Shown here: positions 1-5,778 of the stretch, piece by piece
Position numbering within the stretch: position 1 is the stretch's first letter
How the letters are laid out: every line of letters starts with the position of its first letter
Origin: Candidatus Equihabitans merdae
GTDB taxonomy: Bacteria > Bacillota > Clostridia > Lachnospirales > Lachnospiraceae
Direction: 5' to 3'
Assembly (NCBI GenBank): GCA_018065025.1
Contig: JAGHUB010000196.1
Span: forward strand, 1 to 7,001
DNA length: 7,001 bases
Notes under the pieces: generated by a model
The model's database searches: none
Told to the model about the DNA's origin: nothing
Seen by the model: only the letters and a program-made list of their open reading frames with translations
Made by a program: the position numbers and the translations under genes

Positions 1-223
1 CTATGGTATGCTGATATTAGAAATGATTCGAGGCGGCATGTCCACTCCTTGCAAGCTCTTTGTGGCTCAGATGCAGGATTATCTGGCCGTAGGTGAAGAG
101 GGCCATATGAACAGGCCCGGCACAGCCTCCGGCAACTGGCAGTGGCGTATGAAGGCCGGGGCAGCTACTGATGAGCTGGCCTGCAAGATTCGAGAAATGA
201 CTAAATATTACGGAAGAGGATGA
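1..223 (+). CDS. malQ: 4-alpha-glucanotransferase (amylomaltase), C-terminal fragment
   Basis: Only the last ~73 codons are in the window; the reading frame is open to the left edge and stops at TGA 221-223. The segment contains the block MQDYLAVGEEGHMNRPGTAS followed by GNWQWRM, which matches the conserved C-terminal signature of GH77 amylomaltases (typically MQDxLxLGxExRMNxPGTxxGNWxWR). It ends with a helix rich in charged residues, as usual in this family. GH77 enzymes transfer alpha-1,4-glucan segments between maltodextrins in the cytoplasm and release glucose. The next gene starts about 10 bases after the stop and is also a maltodextrin enzyme, so the two are almost certainly cotranscribed. 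The family call is seen in the sequence; the operon role is inferred. The internal ATG at position 8 is not a real start, because the conserved fold lies mostly upstream of the window. Confidence 0.92.
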   Translation, partial: YGMLILEMIRGGMSTPCKLFVAQMQDYLAVGEEGHMNRPGTASGNWQWRMKAGAATDELACKIREMTKYYGRG

Positions 224-226
224 GGA
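222..226 (+). promoter_or_regulatory. Ribosome binding site deciding the GH13 start
   Basis: GAGGA overlaps the malQ stop codon. It lies 7 bases before ATG 234 but only 4 bases before GTG 231, which favours ATG 234. A second purine-rich stretch, AGAGGA at 215-220, is 10 bases before the GTG and leaves some doubt. Overlap with the upstream stop suggests translational coupling with malQ. Confidence 0.6.
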
Positions 227-233
227 ATCAGTG

Positions 234-2234
234 ATGAGTTTAAATTGGAAGGATAGTGTCTACAGTGATGGAACGGAGTATTTTGTCTCCAATCCCCAGC
301 CTGTTCTTGGCGAAATGGTGAAGATATCTCTTCGACTTCTGAAGACGGCACCGGTTCAACATGTTCTGCTTCGTTTCGAGAGAAATGGCCTGGAAGAATA
401 CAGCGAGATGCAGATGGTGGGCGTGGAACAGGGACTTGCGTACTTCACCACAGAACTTAGGATGACGGAGCCTCGGATCCGCTATCGCTTTGTTCTCACC
501 GATGCCAATCATATCTGGCATTACAATCAGAGAGGCATCACGGAGAATACGCCGGATATCAATTATGACTTTACCTTGCTGACAGATTATCGTCAGCCTA
601 CCTGGGTAAAAGAGGCTGTCTTTTATCAGATTTTTCCGGAGCGCTTTGCCAACGGCTGCCCGGAAAATGATGTGAAGGATGGGGAGTTATCCCACGACGG
701 TCATCCCTCTATCCACATGAATTGGCAGGATCGTCCCTTGATGTATGAGGATGGTTATTGTATGGACTTCTTCGGCGGTGACCTGGACGGCATCCGTGAG
801 AAGATTCCCTACTTCAAGAAGTTGGGTGTCACGGCACTTTATCTCAATCCCATCTTTAAAGCCCCTTCTATCCACAAATACGACTGCATCGATTATTTTC
901 ATGTGGATCCTCATTTTGGCGGCGACGAGGCTCTTGCGCGGCTCTCAGAGGCACTGCATGAGAATGATATGAAGCTGATGCTGGACATTTCCATCAATCA
1001 CACCGGTACAGACCACCGTTGGTTCAATCGGGATGGGAAATATTTTGATAAGAGCGTTGGTGCCTACAATAATCCGGACAGCAAGGAACGAGGCTTCTAT
1101 TATTTTGATGAGGAAGGCAATTACACGCCCTGGTGCGGCGTTATGTCCATGCCTGAGCTTAACTACACCTCAGATGCCCTCCGCCAAATGATCTACAGGG
1201 CGGAGGATTCCGTTATTAAGAAATGGCTCAAGCCCCCTTACAGCATCGATGGCTGGCGTTTCGACGTGGCGGATGTTTTTGCCAGAAATGATGAGGTCCA
1301 GCTGTCCCATGAGGTCTGGCCGGAGATCCGTCAAAGCATTCGCAAGGAAAATGCTGAGGCCTATATTCTGGCGGAAGACTGGGGAGATTGCTCTCAGTAC
1401 CTGCAGGGGGACGAATGGGATTCACCTATGAATTATTACGGCTGCTGCCGTATTATCCGTATGTTCTATGGGGGCAAGGATCTCTATACTCGCCATCAGA
1501 GCATTATTAATGGGGTGGATCTGATAACCGATGCAGAACAGGTTCGCTGCCGGGTGGAACAATTCCTGGCCAAGCTGCCGTATGTAGTGGCTCAAAACCA
1601 GTTCAACCTGCTGGATAGCCATGACGTCCCCCGTATCGCCCAGATGGAGCATATGAAGTCAATGACGGGTTGCGGAGATGTGTCCGGCTCGGTCAATCAG
1701 AAAGAAGCCTCCGGGGCAGGCGTGTCCGCTGAGGCTTCAGATCCGGCACCCTATCTGTCCGCACGCACTCGCGGTGCTGTTATCTTCATGTTCATGCTGC
1801 CCGGTGCAGCCAACATTTACTATGGCGACGAGGCAGAGATCGACGGCTGGACGGAGACCATGGAAGGCTGCCGCTTCCCCATGCCCTGGGACAAAGACAT
1901 CGAAAGCACAGAGTCTTACGGCTTTTATCATGACCTCTGTCATTTGAAACAGACCACACCGGCTCTCAGTCACGGTGGCATGAAGTTCCTCTATGCCAAG
2001 GGAAATGTCATGGCCATCAGCCGTTTTGATGCTGATGATGCCTATGTGGCCGTCATTTCCAAAGGTCCCGAAGAGACTATCCAACTGCCTCTTGGTTTGA
2101 TTGGGGCCAGATGCCCGGAGGGTGAGCTGGATCTCTTTGGACAGGCGTTGGATTATCAGGTTAATGTGGAAGGCATCATCAGCTTGAAGGTCAAAGAGGA
2201 TGGTGCTTATCTCTTCAAGTGTTGCATGGAATGA
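234..2234 (+). CDS. GH13 alpha-glycosidase, cyclomaltodextrinase/neopullulanase type
   Basis: A 666-residue cytoplasmic alpha-glucan hydrolase without a signal peptide; the length is a little above the 580-600 usual for the family. Residues are counted from ATG 234. Positions 1 to about 120 resemble the beta-sandwich N-terminal domain (CBM34 type) of cyclomaltodextrinases. The TIM barrel begins at FYQIFPERFANG (about 130). All catalytic regions are present: region I DISINH (D251), region II GWRFDVADV (nucleophile D344, R342), region III ILAEDW (acid/base E381) and region IV LLDSHD (H463, D464). The region V motif MPELN (306-310) is close to the MPKLN/MPDLN marker of the neopullulanase subgroup (GH13_20). 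The barrel end shows LPGAANIYYGDE and CRFPMPWD. It likely cleaves cyclodextrins, pullulan or maltodextrins to small sugars. An extra Gly/Ser/Ala-rich insert sits at about 475-507. Exact substrate preference cannot be read from the sequence. It forms an operon with malQ. Confidence 0.93.
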   Translation: MSLNWKDSVYSDGTEYFVSNPQPVLGEMVKISLRLLKTAPVQHVLLRFERNGLEEYSEMQMVGVEQGLAYFTTELRMTEPRIRYRFVLTDANHIWHYNQRGITENTPDINYDFTLLTDYRQPTWVKEAVFYQIFPERFANGCPENDVKDGELSHDGHPSIHMNWQDRPLMYEDGYCMDFFGGDLDGIREKIPYFKKLGVTALYLNPIFKAPSIHKYDCIDYFHVDPHFGGDEALARLSEALHENDMKLMLDISINHTGTDHRWFNRDGKYFDKSVGAYNNPDSKERGFYYFDEEGNYTPWCGVMSMPELNYTSDALRQMIYRAEDSVIKKWLKPPYSIDGWRFDVADVFARNDEVQLSHEVWPEIRQSIRKENAEAYILAEDWGDCSQYLQGDEWDSPMNYYGCCRIIRMFYGGKDLYTRHQSIINGVDLITDAEQVRCRVEQFLAKLPYVVAQNQFNLLDSHDVPRIAQMEHMKSMTGCGDVSGSVNQKEASGAGVSAEASDPAPYLSARTRGAVIFMFMLPGAANIYYGDEAEIDGWTETMEGCRFPMPWDKDIESTESYGFYHDLCHLKQTTPALSHGGMKFLYAKGNVMAISRFDADDAYVAVISKGPEETIQLPLGLIGARCPEGELDLFGQALDYQVNVEGIISLKVKEDGAYLFKCCME

Positions 2235-2277
2235 GTTGCTTCGCAGAATGGTCAGTAAGCCTTGTCTGGGATAAGTC

Positions 2278-2304
2278 GCCGGGCGGGATGCTCTTCCGGC
2301 TTTG
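2278..2304 (+). terminator. Possible weak terminator after the GH13 gene
   Basis: GCCGG (2278-2282) pairs with CCGGC (2296-2300) around a 13-base loop, followed by a short TTTGATT stretch. The stem is only 5 bp and the T-tract is poor, so this is a weak candidate. No better terminator is visible between the GH13 gene and the deacetylase promoter. Confidence 0.3.
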
Positions 2305-2327
2305 ATTAGAAAAATTTTAGGAAAATG

Positions 2328-2358
2328 TAGGCACAGACACTGACGAAAATGGTATACT
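2328..2358 (+). promoter_or_regulatory. Extended -10 promoter for the deacetylase gene
   Basis: TG-G-TATACT (2350-2358) is an extended -10 element with 5 of 6 matches to TATAAT. The -35 is poor: TAGGCA at 2328-2333 with a 19-base spacer, as often seen for extended -10 promoters. An A+T-rich tract at about 2310-2326 lies just upstream. The start point would be near 2365, giving a leader of about 78 bases before ATG 2443. The -10 is embedded in a 24-bp palindrome listed separately. Confidence 0.55.
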
Positions 2359-2366
2359 ATTTTCGT
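2343..2366. promoter_or_regulatory. 24-bp near-perfect palindrome over the -10, candidate operator
   Basis: The arms ACGAAAAT (2343-2350) and ATTTTCGT (2359-2366) are exact reverse complements. The centre contains the palindrome GTATAC (2352-2357) with the same axis of symmetry. Only the 2351/2358 pair (G and T) breaks the symmetry, so 11 of 12 pairs match. ACAC at 2337-2340 and GTGT at 2367-2370 extend it after a 2-base offset. Because the extended -10 lies inside, a dimeric repressor bound here would block RNA polymerase. The regulator is not identified. Confidence 0.5.
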
Positions 2367-2384
2367 GTGTAAATGATGTCAAAT

Positions 2385-2416
2385 AAGATGTGTGTGGATA
2401 TCGCCACATACATTTT
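2385..2416 (+). promoter_or_regulatory. Leader stem-loop upstream of the deacetylase
   Basis: The 5' arm at 2385-2397 (ending TGTGTGTGG) pairs with the 3' arm at 2404-2416 (starting CCACATACA) around the loop ATATCG. This gives 13 consecutive pairs, two of them G-U. It would begin about 20 bases after the predicted transcription start and ends about 15 bases before the weak ribosome site AAGGCGAG (2431-2438). It could stabilise the mRNA or act in attenuation. It matches no riboswitch family that I recognise. Confidence 0.4.
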
Positions 2417-2442
2417 CCGAATAAAACATAAAGGCGAGTAAC

Positions 2443-3534
2443 ATGACAAGAGGTGAACTTTTTGAAAAACGACGTCGAAAACGTCGTGCCAAAGTAATAA
2501 GAAAAGGCGTCATCGCCGGCGGTGCCGTATTATTGGTACTCCTGCTGGTGTTTGTGGTCAGAGCAGCTATCATCAGCGGCCGCAATTCCGTAGAAGGCTC
2601 AAGAGATAATGCCGCAGAAGAAGATATTGAGCAGTCTGTAGCAGATACTAATACAGCCACACTGATCGACGGGTCTCCCGATGTAGGCGATGTTGGCTGG
2701 AATATGGATGACAGCGGTTGGTGGTACAAGACAGAAGATAATAAGATCTACACCAACGGCTGGCAGGAACTGGACGGCGAGCGCTATTATTTCAATGACC
2801 AGGGCCGTCTGCTGACAGGTTGGAATTATCTTAACGACGGCAGTTACGTCTGCTTCAGTGACAGTGGCGTCTATATGCCGGACAAGCAGCCCATCAACAT
2901 TGCATTGACATTTGACGACGGTCCTTCCCGCTTCACAGACCGCATCCTGGATGCTCTGGAAGCTAACCACGCCAAGGCTACCTTCTTCGTCGTCGGTTCA
3001 CAGGCCGAAGGCGATGAGATCAGCCGCAATGCCATGATTCGTGCTTACAATATGGGCATGGAGATCGGCAGCCATACCTGGGAACATATCGACCTGTACG
3101 GTTCCTCACCGGAAGCTATCGCAACCACCATGGATCGCAATGACCAGTATCTGCAGTCAGTTCTTGGCTTTACACCCAAGATCATGCGTCCCACCGGCGG
3201 CGGTATCGATGATAATGTTCGCAACACAGTCAATAAGCCCATGATCAACTGGGACGTTGACACCCTGGACTGGGAAACAAAGGATGCTCAGAACACCTAT
3301 AACGTCATCCTTGATGAAGTCAAAGAAGGTTCTATCGTTCTGATGCATGACATCTACGAGCAGACCGCTGTAGCTGCCGAGATGGTTATCCCGGAACTGG
3401 TCAACAGAGGTTATCGCCTCCTGACTGTCAGCGAACTGGCAGAGCTCAAGGGCGTTACCCTGGAACCCCATCAGAAGTACACAGACTTCGTAGACTGGGA
3501 TGCCTACTACGCCAGCAGAGATGCAGCTGAATAA
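2443..3534 (+). CDS. Membrane-anchored polysaccharide (peptidoglycan) deacetylase, CE4 family, with wall-binding repeats
   Basis: A 363-residue extracytoplasmic protein. Residues 1-21 are highly basic (KRRRKRRAK) and 22-45 form one hydrophobic segment without a clear cleavage site, so it is probably a type II membrane anchor. A linker (46-83) leads to two Trp/Tyr/Gly-rich repeats at about 85-145 (SGWWYKTEDNKIYTNGW and LDGERYYFNDQGRLLTGW), typical of choline-binding/CW-binding repeats. The CE4 domain (about 150-340) shows TFDDGP (155-160; the two Asp are the catalytic base and a metal ligand), the metal-binding pair H211 and H215 in SHTWEH, a motif 3 variant RPTGG (249-253), WDVDTLDW (270-277) and VLMHD (H302). 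By family it removes N-acetyl groups from peptidoglycan GlcNAc or MurNAc, which gives lysozyme resistance. It stands alone, with its own promoter and a strong terminator. Another wall polysaccharide as substrate cannot be excluded. Confidence 0.9.
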   Translation: MTRGELFEKRRRKRRAKVIRKGVIAGGAVLLVLLLVFVVRAAIISGRNSVEGSRDNAAEEDIEQSVADTNTATLIDGSPDVGDVGWNMDDSGWWYKTEDNKIYTNGWQELDGERYYFNDQGRLLTGWNYLNDGSYVCFSDSGVYMPDKQPINIALTFDDGPSRFTDRILDALEANHAKATFFVVGSQAEGDEISRNAMIRAYNMGMEIGSHTWEHIDLYGSSPEAIATTMDRNDQYLQSVLGFTPKIMRPTGGGIDDNVRNTVNKPMINWDVDTLDWETKDAQNTYNVILDEVKEGSIVLMHDIYEQTAVAAEMVIPELVNRGYRLLTVSELAELKGVTLEPHQKYTDFVDWDAYYASRDAAE

Positions 3535-3562
3535 TTTTGAAAACATAATAGCTATGATAGGC

Positions 3563-3600
3563 AAAATGCTCACGACTTAAAGCCGTGAGCATTTTCTTTT
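3563..3600 (+). terminator. Strong rho-independent terminator after the deacetylase
   Basis: AAAATGCTCACG (3563-3574) pairs perfectly with CGTGAGCATTTT (3584-3595) around a 9-base loop, followed by CTTTT. The A-rich 5' arm would also give a T-run on the minus strand, so it may work in both directions. Confidence 0.92.
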
Positions 3601-3611
3601 GTATACCATGA

Positions 3612-3653
3612 GCCAAATGACTGCGGCCGCTTGCCCACAGGCAGACATTTGGC
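3612..3653. repeat. 42-base imperfect hairpin, REP-like element candidate
   Basis: GCCAAATG (3612-3619) is the exact reverse complement of CATTTGGC (3646-3653). After one A-A mismatch the stem continues with CTGC (3621-3624) against GCAG (3641-3644). The GC-rich loop (3625-3640) can form a further small GGC/GCC stem. No T-tract follows on either strand, so it is not a terminator. It lies between the deacetylase terminator and the next promoter, outside any gene. Its nature as a dispersed repeat is inferred. Confidence 0.45.
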
Positions 3654-3728
3654 AACAAAAGATAACAAAAAATGCAAAAATATGACAAGTTTACTTGGTT
3701 GTTTGACTGCAACAAAAGATTACAATAA
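3652..3728 (+). repeat. Direct repeat pair, 20 bases, 57 bases apart
   Basis: Copies lie at 3652-3671 and 3709-3728. They share the exact 12-mer GCAACAAAAGAT, and 18 of 20 positions agree overall. The second copy lies in the probable promoter of the XRE-AbrB gene, so the pair may be regulator sites or a local duplication. Confidence 0.5.
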
Positions 3729-3731
3729 TAG
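3699..3731 (+). promoter_or_regulatory. Probable promoter of the XRE-AbrB/ABC operon
   Basis: Two overlapping readings are possible: TTGACT (3703-3708) with 17 bases to TAATAG (3726-3731), or TTGTTT (3699-3704) with 16 bases to TACAAT (3721-3726). The first has the better -35, the second the better -10. Either places the start point about 90 bases before ATG 3826. Confidence 0.35.
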
Positions 3732-3737
3732 TATCAA

Positions 3738-3751
3738 TCATACATGTATGA
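3738..3751. promoter_or_regulatory. 14-bp perfect palindrome, candidate operator of the regulator operon
   Basis: TCATACATGTATGA is fully self-complementary. It sits just downstream of the probable -10, where a bound dimer would obstruct initiation. The adjacent gene encodes an HTH regulator, so autoregulation is a reasonable inference. Confidence 0.4.
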
Positions 3752-3754
3752 ATC

Positions 3755-3810
3755 TTCGGCGCCAAAAGCCGGAAAATGAATGCACTTGGTAAGCGTATTT
3801 GCGCAAGTGC
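3755..3810 (+). promoter_or_regulatory. Two tandem leader hairpins before the XRE-AbrB ribosome site
   Basis: The first stem is TTCGGC (3755-3760) with GCCGGA (3768-3773), including one G-U, and a 7-base loop. The second is GCACTTG (3782-3788) with CAAGTGC (3804-3810) and a 15-base loop. The second ends 4 bases before the ribosome site AGGAG (3815-3819), close enough to affect translation. Neither has a T-tract. Confidence 0.35.
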
Positions 3811-3825
3811 TGAAAGGAGAAAAAC

Positions 3826-4266
3826 ATGCTGAGCGACAATCTGATCATGCTTAGAAATATTAAGGGTCTTTCTCAGGAAGATGTGGCTGAGGTGGCGGGT
3901 GTGTCTCGTCAGGCTTATGCCAAGTGGGAGAAGGGCGATACATTACCTGATGTGGAAAAATGCGCCATCATGGCGGAGTATTACGGGGTGACTATAGATA
4001 GCCTGTGGAAAACCAATGAGCCTGTCAATGGTATACCTGTCAGTCCTGCCCCCAAGGGCAAACATATCTTTGGAACCGTGACAGTCAGTGAACGAGGTCA
4101 GATCGTTATTCCCAAAGAAGCCAGAGATCTTTTTAATCTCACCGGTGGCACCCGCCTTATTGTGCTTGGTGACGAAGGCGAGGGATTGGCTTTGCTGCCG
4201 GCAGAGTCCTTTGAGAGGACACTGCGGGAAACACTGGCACGAGCCACAAAGATCAGAGAAGAATAA
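3826..4266 (+). CDS. XRE-family HTH and AbrB/SpoVT-type fusion transcriptional regulator
   Basis: A 146-residue predicted cytoplasmic DNA-binding protein. Residues 4-60 are a classic HTH_3 (Cro/CI) domain with LSQEDVAEVAGVSRQAYAKW as the helix-turn-helix core and WEKGDTLPDVE after it. Residues 82-128 match a SpoVT/AbrB-like swapped-hairpin domain: GTVTVSERGQIVIPKEARDL, then GGTRLIVLGDEGEG and a final strand LALLPAE. The last 18 residues look helical. The start is supported by AGGAG at 3815-3819, 6 bases before the ATG. It is followed by an ABC ATPase and permease on the same strand with no terminator between, so it probably regulates that operon and itself. Two DNA-binding domains in one chain suggest composite operator recognition. 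The ligand or signal is unknown. Confidence 0.88.
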   Translation: MLSDNLIMLRNIKGLSQEDVAEVAGVSRQAYAKWEKGDTLPDVEKCAIMAEYYGVTIDSLWKTNEPVNGIPVSPAPKGKHIFGTVTVSERGQIVIPKEARDLFNLTGGTRLIVLGDEGEGLALLPAESFERTLRETLARATKIREE

Positions 4267-4358
4267 TTGAAAGAAGATTGATAAAAGAGTGCTGATATGA
4301 ATAGTGCGATAAAAAGCATGGTTATGAACAGCACGAAAGAAGTGTGGATATAGAGAAT

Positions 4359-4366
4359 AGGGGTGA
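4359..4366 (+). promoter_or_regulatory. Ribosome binding site deciding the ABC ATPase start
   Basis: AGGGGTGA lies 4 bases before ATG 4371. The in-frame GTG at 4344 has no comparable site and would add nine residues not expected before the conserved first strand (AVLEVKSLSK), so ATG 4371 is preferred. Confidence 0.75.
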
Positions 4367-4370
4367 GAAC

Positions 4371-5123
4371 ATGAGTGCAGTTCTGGAAGTGAAAAGCCTC
4401 AGTAAGACATATCGTCAGGGTCAGGCTGTTACCTTTCAAGTGAAGGATATATCTTTTAAGGTTGAGGCCGGTCAGGTCATGGGTTTCATCGGCAGAAATG
4501 GCGCTGGTAAGACCACAACTCTGAAGGCTATTTTAAATCTGATCCGCCCTGAGGCTGGTCAGGTCCTTATCTTTGGCAAGGATTTCCTTGAGGCAGAAGA
4601 TGAAATTAAGCAGGAGACCGGTTATGCCGTAGGCGGCATGTCTTACTACAAACGTAAGCGCATCAAAGACATCGCAGAGGTAACCAAAACCTTCTACGAC
4701 AACTGGGATGATCAGGCCTATCGTCATTATCTGAAAGGTTTCAAACTGGATGAGAATAAGCGTTTGATGGACCTGTCCGAGGGAATGAAAGTCAAGTTTT
4801 ATCTCACCATGGCTCTGTCTCACCAGGCTAAGCTATTGATCCTGGATGAACCCAGCAGCGGCCTGGATCCAGTGTCCCGTGATGAAATGGCAGAGATATT
4901 CAAGAAGCTGGCAGCCAAAGGCGTAGCCATTTTGTTTTCCACTCACATAACCAGTGATCTGGACAAATGCGCTGATGCCATTACCTATATCAAGGATGGC
5001 AAAATTGTAGCATCCATGGATAAGCAGGATTTCATTGAGCATTTTGCAAATGAGATGGCGACCACGTCACCATCCTTGGAGGACATCATGGTTTATATCG
5101 AGCATGAGGAGGTGGATATCTGA
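4371..5123 (+). CDS. ABC transporter ATP-binding protein, YtrB/BcrA-like
   Basis: A 250-residue nucleotide-binding subunit. From ATG 4371: Walker A GRNGAGKT (41-48), ABC signature LSEGMKVKF (135-143), Walker B LLILDEP (155-161; catalytic E160), D-loop SSGLDP (162-167) and switch H192 in STHI. The signature reads LSEGM instead of LSGGQ, and the expected Q-loop glutamine is not obvious in GYAVGGMSYY (84-93). Both features are common in the subgroup of small ABC exporters found beside ABC-2 permeases in Firmicutes. It powers transport by the permease encoded next, whose ATG overlaps this stop codon by one base. The substrate is unknown; antimicrobial peptides, lantibiotics or cell-envelope stress factors are family-level possibilities only. 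It is probably transcribed from the regulator's promoter, since no clear promoter is seen in the 104-base gap. Confidence 0.93.
   Translation: MSAVLEVKSLSKTYRQGQAVTFQVKDISFKVEAGQVMGFIGRNGAGKTTTLKAILNLIRPEAGQVLIFGKDFLEAEDEIKQETGYAVGGMSYYKRKRIKDIAEVTKTFYDNWDDQAYRHYLKGFKLDENKRLMDLSEGMKVKFYLTMALSHQAKLLILDEPSSGLDPVSRDEMAEIFKKLAAKGVAILFSTHITSDLDKCADAITYIKDGKIVASMDKQDFIEHFANEMATTSPSLEDIMVYIEHEEVDI
5107..5115 (+). promoter_or_regulatory. Ribosome binding site of the permease inside the ATPase gene
   Basis: AGGAGGTGG lies within the last codons of the ATPase gene, about 7-10 bases before ATG 5123. Together with the one-base stop/start overlap it indicates translational coupling. Confidence 0.75.
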
Positions 5124-5773
5124 TGAAGAAATTATTAGCAAAGGAGATCCGACTCACCGCCAACCCTCTGAGCATCGTCTTTATTGCTTTTGCCCTCATG
5201 ACATTGTTCCCCGGCTATCCTATCCTGATGGACGGATTCTTCCTGGGACTTGGTATTTTCTTCACTTACCAGCAGGCCAGAGAATGTGACGATGTTATCT
5301 ATACGGTATTGCTTCCTGTACGCAAAAAGGATGTTGTGACATCTAAATATGCTTTTGTCATCATGATTCAAATGGCCAACTTTATCCTGTGCGTGCTGCT
5401 GACACTGTTACGCATGACAGTTCTCAAAGATGCCGGAGTTTATCTTGCCAATGTTATGATGAACGCTAATTTGATGTATCTGGGCTTTCTTCTGATGGTC
5501 TATGCCTGCTTTAATATCTTCTTCCTGGGCGGTTATTTCAAAACCGCTTATAAACAAGGTGTGCCATTTCTTGCCTTCTCAGTCGCAACATTCATCGTGA
5601 TCACAATCGGCGAAACCCTGTCCAAAGTGCCCGGCGGACAGATCCTCAACGCCACCTCCGGTGTACATCCGGTACATGCAGTTGTCTTTGCTGTCGGCGT
5701 ATTGGTCTACGTGGTTGGCACATGGGCTAGCATGATCCAATCCATTAAGCATTTTGAGAACATAGATCTGTAG
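5123..5773 (+). CDS. ABC-2 type transporter permease
   Basis: A 216-residue integral membrane protein with about six predicted membrane segments (roughly 16-31, 35-50, 76-97, 115-137, 147-164 and 184-204). The short cytoplasmic N-terminus MKKLLAKEIRL and the loop LLPVRKKDVVTSKY (63-76) are typical of the small ABC2_membrane_5 permeases, where a P(I/V)xRxxxVxxKY motif precedes the third helix. It forms the transmembrane channel for the ATPase encoded immediately upstream and presumably works as a homodimer with two ATPase subunits. It has no large extracellular domain. The substrate cannot be inferred. It is the last gene of the regulator-ATPase-permease unit; no terminator follows, and the opposite-strand HEPN gene ends 5 bases away. 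Confidence 0.9.
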   Translation: MKKLLAKEIRLTANPLSIVFIAFALMTLFPGYPILMDGFFLGLGIFFTYQQARECDDVIYTVLLPVRKKDVVTSKYAFVIMIQMANFILCVLLTLLRMTVLKDAGVYLANVMMNANLMYLGFLLMVYACFNIFFLGGYFKTAYKQGVPFLAFSVATFIVITIGETLSKVPGGQILNATSGVHPVHAVVFAVGVLVYVVGTWASMIQSIKHFENIDL

Positions 5774-5778
5774 TGTGC

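Noticed and set aside
1737..2084. 115-codon open frame on the minus strand
   Set aside because: It lies entirely inside the GH13 gene, has no ribosome site, and its product shows no recognisable fold. It is a codon-bias shadow.
3157..3573. 138-codon minus-strand frame across the deacetylase 3' end
   Set aside because: It overlaps the conserved catalytic region of the deacetylase and runs through the terminator stem. No promoter or ribosome site supports it.
3612..3653. Second terminator after the deacetylase
   Set aside because: The stem is followed by AACAAAAG on the plus strand and has no T-tract on the minus strand. The perfect terminator at 3563-3600 already does the job.
3601..3825. 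CRISPR array or tRNA in the repeat-rich intergenic region
   Set aside because: There are only two copies of the direct repeat, with no regular spacer units, no cas genes and no cloverleaf-type arrangement.
4344..4370. GTG 4344 as an upstream start of the ABC ATPase
   Set aside because: The strong ribosome site at 4359-4366 lies inside that extension and fits ATG 4371. The extra nine residues match nothing typical of the family.
4098..4439. 113-codon minus-strand frame over the regulator/ATPase junction
   Set aside because: It is antisense to two clear genes, its product is low in recognisable motifs and no start signal is visible.
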